DNA from: an uncultured Pseudoxanthomonas sp.
GTDB taxonomy: Bacteria; Pseudomonadota; Gammaproteobacteria; Xanthomonadales; Xanthomonadaceae
Direction: 5' to 3'
DNA: 44,445 bases
Assembly: GCA_937975725.1 (NCBI GenBank)
Contig: CALJUL010000121.1
Span: forward strand, 1 to 44,445
A program made the position numbers and the translations under genes. This document shows, in pieces, positions 38,701 to 44,445 of this stretch (position 1 is its first letter; each line of letters begins with the position of its first letter). A model generated the notes under the pieces. The model ran no database searches. It saw only the letters and a program-made list of their open reading frames with translations, and was not told the DNA's origin.

Positions 38701-39759
38701 TCAGGAATCCTGGTCGGAATAGGTCATGTGGATGCGCGCCGGGTCGGGTGCGCGCTGGCTCTCGTCCAGCCACTTGCCCATGATCGATTGGCCCCCGCGG
38801 TGGATGAAGCGCTCGGCCGCCCAGCCGTCGGCGGCGACCCGGTTGCCGGTGATCAGCAGTTCCACCGCGGTGTGGCCGTCGGCGACGGCGCGGTCCAGCA
38901 GTACCCGGATGGCGCTCCGGCGTTCGCGCAGGTCGGCGCCGGCGAACCAGTAGTCCAGCACCGCCAGCGTGCCGGGCGCGCCGGTGGAGTCCTCGCAGAC
39001 GAACCACGCGCGCAGGCTGTCGCCACGGGAGACCAGCAGGAAACGCATGCGCTCGCTGGGCACTGTGTTGAAGCGCCAGCGCGCATGGGTGGAGTCGCGC
39101 ACCGCCAGCAGGTCGTCGGCGGGCGCCGTGGCCGCCCAGGCCTCGTCCATGCGCGGGTCGGCCTGTTCGCTCCAGCGCGCGTGCAGGCCGAAGCGGAAGG
39201 CCGCGCGCAGCGCATGCCGCACCCGCACCGCCGCGTCCACCACCGGCGCCAGCAGCCGCGCCGGCAGCGCCGGCATGATCCGCGGCAGGTACTGGCCGTA
39301 GCGCAGCACCTTGACGTGGCGCTCCAGTTGGCAGAGCTCGCGGTGGCCGGCGCGCTTGAGGATGGCGGTGGCCTTCTGGTTGGGGATGCCGTAGATGAAG
39401 TCGAAACGGCCGTGGCAGGCTTCGATGATCGCCGCCTGCAATTGCAGCGCCGGCCCCAGCGAACGGTGCGCGGGCAGCACGACGAAGTGGGAGATCACCG
39501 CGCCGCGGATTTCCCGGCCGCCCATGATCATGCGGCGCGGGATCGCGCCGATGACGCCGACCGGCTGGCCGGACGGCTGGTGCCGCAGCAGGCACAGGAG
39601 CGGCGTGCCGAACGGGCATTGCTCGTAGTAGTGCCGCAGCTTGGCGGTGTGTTCCTCGTCGGGGCCGAAGTTGCCCTGCCACAGCGCCAGAATGGTGTCG
39701 TGGTCCCGCACGGTGTCGCCGGGTTCGATGGTGTAGGTATGCGAGTGCTCGGGATGCAT
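38701..39759 (-). CDS. GNAT-like acyltransferase
   Basis: A 352-residue protein. The N-terminal half (about 20-150) shows a GNAT pattern: TILALWQGNF, then VGVIGAIPRRM, then HFVVLPAHRSLGPALQLQAAII, which fits motif A with an acetyl-CoA binding turn, then FIYGIPNQKATAILKRAGH. The C-terminal half (about 200-352) may be a second GNAT-like lobe, as in tandem-GNAT proteins. The ATG at 39759 is chosen because the conserved pattern starts shortly after; the open frame continues upstream without match. The ribosome-binding site is weak. The gene is divergent from the phosphopantetheinyl transferase. An N- or O-acyl decoration is a reasonable role; substrate unknown. Confidence 0.72.
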   Translation of the reverse strand: MHPEHSHTYTIEPGDTVRDHDTILALWQGNFGPDEEHTAKLRHYYEQCPFGTPLLCLLRHQPSGQPVGVIGAIPRRMIMGGREIRGAVISHFVVLPAHRSLGPALQLQAAIIEACHGRFDFIYGIPNQKATAILKRAGHRELCQLERHVKVLRYGQYLPRIMPALPARLLAPVVDAAVRVRHALRAAFRFGLHARWSEQADPRMDEAWAATAPADDLLAVRDSTHARWRFNTVPSERMRFLLVSRGDSLRAWFVCEDSTGAPGTLAVLDYWFAGADLRERRSAIRVLLDRAVADGHTAVELLITGNRVAADGWAAERFIHRGGQSIMGKWLDESQRAPDPARIHMTYSDQDS

Positions 39760-39866
39760 CGGGCGCGGGCTCAGGCGATGCCGGCGTCGGTGCGCCGGTG
39801 GCGGGGAGGGAACGGGACCGGCGCCGCGGGGCGCCGGTGTCGGTGATTCGATGGCATGCTGCCGCC

Positions 39867-40637
39867 ATGGATTCCGGAACCGCAACCGCGCATGCCGATG
39901 CACTGGCCACGGCCTTCGCCGCGGCGCTGCGCGCGTGCGGTGGCGTGCCGGCGCCGCAGGCGGAGCGGCCGATGCTGGCGGTGTTCTGCGACCTGCACGC
40001 CTGGCGACCCTGGCGTGCCGGGGCATGGGCCTGGCTGGACGACGGCGCGCGCGCGCGCGTCGAACGCCTGCGCGAAGCCGGCGACCGCGACGAACGCGCG
40101 CTGGCCTATGCGCTGCACCGCCTGCTGGCTGCCGCCTGGCTGGACCGTCCCGTGGCCGAGGTGCTGCCGGGGCGCGACGGCGAAGGCCGACCCCATGTGC
40201 TCGGTGCGCCGGACGCCTTCTGCACCAGTATTAGCCGCCCGCGCGGCTGTGCCGCGCTGCTGGTCGGTGAGCGCGGTCCTGCCGGCATCGATCTGGAGCC
40301 GTTGTCCCATGCCGGCATCATGGAGGAAATCGCCGGGCTGGCGTTGCATCCGGACGAACGCGCACGCCTGGAACCGCTGCAGGGTCCAGCGCGCGCCAGG
40401 ACGCTGCTGGAGACCTGGGTGCGCAAGGAAGCCTATCTGAAAGCCGAAGGCGTGGGCCTGCAACGCGCGCCGGCCGGTTTCGCCGCGCCCGCGGACAGCG
40501 TGCTGCCCGCGGCGCGTTCCCGCACCGGGCTGGTGCTGCGCATGCTCGATGCCGGACCGCGGCATGCCGCCGCCGTCGCGGTTCCCCCCGGCGTCCGCGT
40601 GCAGTCTTCCTGGTTGTCTCCGCCGGCGTCCCCCTGA
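39867..40637 (+). CDS. 4'-Phosphopantetheinyl transferase (Sfp type)
   Basis: Attaches the phosphopantetheine arm from CoA to carrier proteins. The 256-residue protein has GIDLEPL (140-146), with the metal-binding Asp and Glu, and WVRKEAYLKAEGVGL (184-198), the W-x-x-KEA-x-x-K signature. The N-terminal lobe carries a degenerate form of the first motif (TSISRPRG). Size and motifs fit the Sfp/Gsp group, which serves NRPS carriers, not the small AcpS type. Its place between the NRPS and the acyl carrier protein suggests it activates both carrier domains of the NRPS and the stand-alone carrier. It is convergent with the NadE-like gene. Confidence 0.92.
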   Translation: MDSGTATAHADALATAFAAALRACGGVPAPQAERPMLAVFCDLHAWRPWRAGAWAWLDDGARARVERLREAGDRDERALAYALHRLLAAAWLDRPVAEVLPGRDGEGRPHVLGAPDAFCTSISRPRGCAALLVGERGPAGIDLEPLSHAGIMEEIAGLALHPDERARLEPLQGPARARTLLETWVRKEAYLKAEGVGLQRAPAGFAAPADSVLPAARSRTGLVLRMLDAGPRHAAAVAVPPGVRVQSSWLSPPASP

Positions 40638-40653
40638 TCGCATCGGCGTACCG

Positions 40654-41643
40654 TCAGGCGCTGGCGCCCGGTTCGGGCACGTCCACCACCAGCACCGGCG
40701 GCTCGTGCAGGTAGCGCGTGGTGCGGCGTTTGTTGCGGATGTCGTCGTACACGGCCTGCGCCTGCTCGGCGCCGATCGACAGCACGTGGCCCAGTTCGGC
40801 CGCCGGCACGCCGTGGTTCAGCGCCCACACCGCCAGGTCCATCTGCCGGTAGGGCAGGGCGAAGTAGAACTCGTCCTGGCCCTGGCTGAGGCTGTAGGTG
40901 TCGGTGGTCGGGATCGCCGCGCAGACGCGCTCGGGCAGGCCCAGGAAGCGCGCCATGCCGTACACCTGCGACTTGTAGAGGTGCGCGATCGGCTTGACGT
41001 CGGCGGAGCCGTCGCCGTTCTTGACGAAGAAACCCTGGTCGTATTCCAGCCGGTTGGGCGTGCCCACCACCGCGTAGTTCAGGCGGTCGGCGTGGAAGTA
41101 TTCCAGCGTCTTGCGGATACGCTGCTTGAAGTTGGTCGCGGCCACGATGGTCAGGTATTCGGACAGGCCCAGGTCGCGCTCGTGCACGGCGCCGGCCGGA
41201 TCTTCGGCGACCAGGCGGAAGCGGTTGAAGCGGCCTTCGATGCCGCCGTCGATGACGATCTTGAACTTCCAGCCCTCGCCGTACTCCGGCAGCGCCGAGC
41301 GCACCGCGGCGTCGCGCGCGCGGTAGCAGCCGATCGCTTCCAGCGCGGGCGCGATGTCGACCGTCTCGGTGCGGATGCCCAGGTGCTCGGCCAGGATGCC
41401 GGCGCGCACGGCGCTGTCGTCGGAGGAATCGCGCTCGGGCAGGATCAGGCCGTAGACGCGCTCGGGGCCCAGCGCCCGCACCGCCAGCGACACGCTGACC
41501 GAGCTGTCGATGCCGCCGGAGATGGCGACCACCAGGCCGCGGCGGTGCAGTTGCCGCGCGGTGATCTCGCGCAGGCGGTTGCAGATCCTGTCGGCTTCCT
41601 GCGCATAGTCGATGTCGAGCACGTTCCAGTCGAGCGGGGTCAT
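40654..41643 (-). CDS. NadE-like ammonia-dependent PP-loop amide synthetase
   Basis: A 329-residue protein of the NAD synthase fold. The ATP pyrophosphatase loop SGGIDSS is at 42-48, and VVGTPNRLEYDQGFFVKNGDG with IAHLYKSQVY matches the NadE core. There is no glutaminase domain. The usual NadE segment near SAGLWPGQTDE is replaced by TTDTYSLSQGQDEFYF, and the chain is longer than classic NadE (275 residues). These changes, and the location behind an acyl ligase, suggest a biosynthetic amidation in this pathway and not bulk NAD synthesis. ATG 41643 has GGAG 6 nt upstream. An in-frame ATG at 41697 overlaps the ligase stop (ATGA) and would add 18 residues; it remains possible. Confidence 0.85.
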   Translation of the reverse strand: MTPLDWNVLDIDYAQEADRICNRLREITARQLHRRGLVVAISGGIDSSVSVSLAVRALGPERVYGLILPERDSSDDSAVRAGILAEHLGIRTETVDIAPALEAIGCYRARDAAVRSALPEYGEGWKFKIVIDGGIEGRFNRFRLVAEDPAGAVHERDLGLSEYLTIVAATNFKQRIRKTLEYFHADRLNYAVVGTPNRLEYDQGFFVKNGDGSADVKPIAHLYKSQVYGMARFLGLPERVCAAIPTTDTYSLSQGQDEFYFALPYRQMDLAVWALNHGVPAAELGHVLSIGAEQAQAVYDDIRNKRRTTRYLHEPPVLVVDVPEPGASA

Positions 41644-41693
41644 GCAGTCTCCAGAGGGTTCGGATGCGATGGGATGGAGCGGGGACGGCGCGT

Positions 41694-43250
41694 TCATGAC
41701 GCCTGGGCCGCGTTCGCGGCGGCAGCCGCGGGCGGGGCGGGCGGCAGCACCGTGGCCGGGTCGGCCAGCGCGGCGCGGTGGATCTTGCCCGAGGCGGTGC
41801 GCGGCAGCGTGCCGACGAAGGCGATGGTCTTGGGCACCTTGTATGGCGCCAGCCGGCGGCGGCAGTGCGCGCGCACGGCGTCGGCGTCCAGCGTGGCGCC
41901 GTGGCGCGGCACGATGTAGACCTTCACCACCTGGCCCATGACCTCGTCGTCGATGCCGATGGCGGCGACGTCGCCGACGCCGGGCAGTTCTGCCACGGCT
42001 TCCTCGATGTCGCCGGGGAACACGCGGTGCGCGCCGGTCTTGATCATGTCGCTGCGACGGCCGCTGAGGAACAGGAAGCCTTCCTCGTCCAGGTGGCCGA
42101 TGTCGCCGGTGTGCAGCCAGCCGTCGCGGACGGCGCGGGCGGTGGCTTGCGGGTCGCGCCAGTAGCCCAGCATGATGCCTGGCCCCTGTGCGCAGACTTC
42201 GCCCGGCTCGCCGGGCGCGGCGATGCCGCCGTCCTCGCGCACGATGCGCAGGCGCACGCCGTCCACGCCGATGCCCACCGAGCCGGGCTTGTCGTCCAGC
42301 CGTTCCGGCGGCAGCCAGGTGAGGCGCGAGGTCGCTTCGGTCTGCCCGTACATGACGAACAGCCGTGGCGACGGCAGTACCCGGCGCAGCCGCGCGGCCA
42401 GCGCCGGCGACATCGCGCCGCCGGCCTGGGTGAGATAGCGCAGTGCGCCCAGGTCGTAGTCCTGCAACGGCACGCGGTCCAGCAGCAGGGCGAAGGTGGA
42501 CGGCACGCCGGAGAATCCGCTGATGCGCTCGCGCTGCAGGTATTCCACCAGCAGGTGCGGGAACACCACGTTCTCGGCCAGGTGCACGCAGGCGCCGGCC
42601 AGCAGATGCGTGTGCAGGACCGAGGAGCCGTAGGCGTAGTAGAACGGCAGCACGCTCAGGATGCTGTCCTGCGGGCCCAGTTCCAGGTAGGCCACCACCG
42701 CCTGCGCGTTGGCCAGCACGTTGGCGTGGCTCAGCGTCACCCCTTTCGGGGAGCCGGTGGTGCCGGAGGTGTAGAGGATCATCGCCGGCGAGGCCGGCTC
42801 CGGCGCGGCGGCTTCGGTGCCGTCATCCGCGGTGGAGGCGTCCAGCGCCTCGCGCAGGTGTTCGCGCGTCAGCGCGTGCAGGCCGGGGCCGATGGCCGCG
42901 GCGGCCTCGAGGGCGTCGGCATGGCCGGCGGCGTGCAGCAGCACGCGCGCGTCGCAATGGCGCAGCCACGGCAGCAGGTCGCGGCTGCGGGCCTGCACGT
43001 TCAGCGGCACGACGATCGCGCCGGCCAGCCATGCGCCGTAGACGGCGACCGCGGCCTCGATGCCGTTGGGCAGCACCAGGGCCACACGGTCGCCCGCCTG
43101 CACGCCCGTCCCGCGCAGCAGCGCGGCGGCGGCCAGCGCCTGCCGCCAGAAGGCGGCGTAGGACAGCCGGCGCTCGCCGTCCACCAGCGCGGTGGCTCCG
43201 GGCTGGCGCGCGACCGTTTCGGCGAGGCGGGCGGGCAGGGAATTCAACAC
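41694..43250 (-). CDS. AMP-dependent acyl-CoA/acyl-ACP ligase
   Basis: Activates a carboxylic acid as acyl-AMP and transfers it to a thiol. The 518-residue protein has YTSGTTGSPKG (160-170), MYGQTEAT, the hinge region GWLHTGDIGHLDEEG and catalytic Lys489 in TASGKIHR. It lies 7 nt after a small acyl carrier protein gene, so transfer to that carrier is likely. Size and context resemble the acyl-CoA ligase of exosortase A loci (TIGR03098 type). The start is a GTG at 43250 with only a weak GAG upstream, suggesting coupling to the carrier gene. The C-terminus ends in an Ala/Pro-rich tail. The acid activated is unknown. Confidence 0.9.
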   Translation of the reverse strand: MLNSLPARLAETVARQPGATALVDGERRLSYAAFWRQALAAAALLRGTGVQAGDRVALVLPNGIEAAVAVYGAWLAGAIVVPLNVQARSRDLLPWLRHCDARVLLHAAGHADALEAAAAIGPGLHALTREHLREALDASTADDGTEAAAPEPASPAMILYTSGTTGSPKGVTLSHANVLANAQAVVAYLELGPQDSILSVLPFYYAYGSSVLHTHLLAGACVHLAENVVFPHLLVEYLQRERISGFSGVPSTFALLLDRVPLQDYDLGALRYLTQAGGAMSPALAARLRRVLPSPRLFVMYGQTEATSRLTWLPPERLDDKPGSVGIGVDGVRLRIVREDGGIAAPGEPGEVCAQGPGIMLGYWRDPQATARAVRDGWLHTGDIGHLDEEGFLFLSGRRSDMIKTGAHRVFPGDIEEAVAELPGVGDVAAIGIDDEVMGQVVKVYIVPRHGATLDADAVRAHCRRRLAPYKVPKTIAFVGTLPRTASGKIHRAALADPATVLPPAPPAAAAANAAQAS

Positions 43251-43257
43251 GGGGATC

Positions 43258-43506
43258 TCAGTTCGCCAGCTTGCGGCTCACGAAGCCATCCACCGATTCG
43301 ACCGTGTGGAAGTTGGCGGGCACCATTTCGTCCGGCGCCACGGAGATCTGGAAGCGTTCCTCCAGGAAGTCGATCAGTTCGATGATGCCGGTGGAATCGA
43401 TGATCCCCCCGGTGATCAGCGCGTCCTGGTCGCCCAGGCTGGACTCGTCGTCCGCGAACAGGAAGTTCTGCACGATGTAACGCTTGATTTCTTGCCGTTG
43501 CTGCAT
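43258..43506 (-). CDS. Acyl carrier protein
   Basis: An 82-residue carrier protein. Ser38 in GGIIDSTGIIELIDFLEE is the phosphopantetheine attachment site; the usual DSL reads DST here. The rest follows the four-helix carrier pattern, with FQISVAPDEMVPANFHTVESV after helix 2. It lacks the strongly acidic ADSLDTVEL consensus of fatty-acid ACP, so it is a specialised carrier. AAGGA precedes the ATG by about 10 nt. It lies between the AsnB-like gene and the acyl ligase on the same strand and is probably loaded by that ligase after priming by the nearby Sfp-type transferase. Confidence 0.92.
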   Translation of the reverse strand: MQQRQEIKRYIVQNFLFADDESSLGDQDALITGGIIDSTGIIELIDFLEERFQISVAPDEMVPANFHTVESVDGFVSRKLAN

Positions 43507-43596
43507 GGATGCCAGGTCCTTGGAATGCTGTCATGGGTAACGGATGAACGGGGGCCGGGCGGCCAGTGGCCGCGCGGAGGCGAGGGAGGGGGGCCG

Positions 43597-44445
43597 TCAG
43601 GCCGGGACCTGCAGTTGCCGGTGCAGCAGCATGGTCGAGAGGATGCCGACGAACGCCTGGTTGTCGGCGAAGCCGGCGGCGCGGCCCTGCCGGCACTTCT
43701 CGAACAGGCGGCCGGCGGCGGCCGGCTCGAAGTAGCCGGCCTCGCGCAGCGATTCCGGGCTGAAGAGCTCGGCCACGTAGTCCAGCGGCTTGCCGTCGAA
43801 GAAGAAGCTCTGGCTGTCGGGGGCGCGGTAGGGCTGCTTGGTCCGCGCCAGGATGTCGGCCGGCAGCAGGTCCGCCAGCGCCTTGCGCAGCAGGTACTTC
43901 TCGGTCATGCCGCGCAGCTTGTAGCTGGCCGGCAGGCGGTTGGCGAACTCGATCACCCGGTGGTCCAGGAACGGGAACCGGCCCTCGATCGAATTGGCCA
44001 TCGCCACCCGGTCGCCCTGCGAGGAGAGCAGGTAGCCGGCCAGCAGGGTCTTGGCTTCCACGTATTGGTCGCGCGCCAGCGGCGCCCAGCGGCCGATGGC
44101 CTCCGGCAGCGTGCGCTCGTAGGCGGCCAGCGGGTCCCAGCCGCCGATGGCGGCGCGCATCTCCGGCGAGAGCAGGCCCAGCGCGCGCTGCGAGGTGGTC
44201 CAGCGCGGCACGTGCGCGAACACCGGGCGGTGCAGGTGTTCCATGCCCTGGCCGAAGAACTGCTGGGCGAAGGCCGGGTTGCGCACCGGCGACGTGCGCA
44301 GGTAGCCGTACAGCTTCTCCAGCAGGCGCGGGCGCAGTTGCGAGCCGGGCTGGCGCGCCCAGAACCGCCGCACCTTGGCTTCCTTGAAGATGTCGTAGCC
44401 GCCGAACACCTCGTCGGCGCCCTCGCCGGTCAGCACCACCTTGTA
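43597..44445 (-). CDS. Asparagine synthetase-like amidotransferase, C-terminal part (cut by window edge)
   Basis: The last 282 residues of an AsnB-type protein; the N-terminal glutaminase domain and the start lie beyond the right edge. VVLTGEGADEVFGGYD is the typical synthetase-domain motif. AMANSIEGRFPFLDHRVIEFA and LRGMTEKYLLRKA are further landmarks of AsnB-like amidotransferases in polysaccharide loci; exosortase A clusters have such a protein (TIGR03108 type). It is upstream of the carrier protein by about 90 nt on the same strand, so a gene order AsnB, carrier, ligase, NadE-like is suggested. It likely amidates a carboxylate using glutamine. The true substrate is unknown. Confidence 0.9.
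   Translation of the reverse strand, partial: YKVVLTGEGADEVFGGYDIFKEAKVRRFWARQPGSQLRPRLLEKLYGYLRTSPVRNPAFAQQFFGQGMEHLHRPVFAHVPRWTTSQRALGLLSPEMRAAIGGWDPLAAYERTLPEAIGRWAPLARDQYVEAKTLLAGYLLSSQGDRVAMANSIEGRFPFLDHRVIEFANRLPASYKLRGMTEKYLLRKALADLLPADILARTKQPYRAPDSQSFFFDGKPLDYVAELFSPESLREAGYFEPAAAGRLFEKCRQGRAAGFADNQAFVGILSTMLLHRQLQVPA

Overview
The window is a high-GC chromosomal segment from a gammaproteobacterium, most likely of the family Xanthomonadaceae (Xanthomonas, Pseudoxanthomonas, Lysobacter or Luteimonas type). The evidence is the conserved order lexA-recA-recX-alaS-csrA-tRNA-Ser(GCU)-tRNA-Arg(ACG) next to mutS and pncC, a LexA operator of the xanthomonad type (TTAGTAGTATTACTACTAA), and two TonB-dependent receptors. 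I cannot fix the genus from the sequence. No insertion sequence, phage gene or CRISPR array is visible.

Region 1 (1-8.8 kb) holds peroxide defence and an unusual ATPase. On the minus strand lie katG (catalase-peroxidase), a periplasmic di-haem cytochrome c peroxidase, and a membrane-anchored ClpA/ClpB-like double AAA+ protein. The C-terminal ~220 residues of that ATPase look like release factor RF2 without its GGQ and SPF parts. A secreted tyrosine phosphatase follows.

Region 2 (8.8-17.6 kb) holds outer-membrane uptake genes and mutS. One TonB-dependent receptor forms an operon with the phosphatase and is divergent from a TetR regulator, with a perfect 20-bp palindrome between them. mutS (minus) is divergent from a second TonB-dependent receptor.

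Region 3 (17.6-26.1 kb) is the housekeeping and SOS block on the plus strand: pncC, a UbiB/ABC1-type kinase, lexA, recA, recX, alaS, csrA, tRNA-Ser and tRNA-Arg, closed by a strong terminator.

Region 4 (26.1-44.4 kb) starts right after tRNA-Arg and looks like an exopolysaccharide or exosortase-type accessory locus. It has a lipoprotein, two right-handed beta-helix proteins, a polyprenyl-phosphate glycosylphosphotransferase, two odd alpha/beta-hydrolase-fold proteins, an A-T-C-T NRPS without a thioesterase, a methyltransferase, a GNAT-like protein, an Sfp-type phosphopantetheinyl transferase, a NadE-like PP-loop enzyme, an AMP-dependent acyl ligase, a small acyl carrier protein and the end of an AsnB-type amidotransferase. 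I infer that this set makes an acyl, aminoacyl or amide decoration attached to, or made together with, a surface polysaccharide. The locus runs off the right edge.
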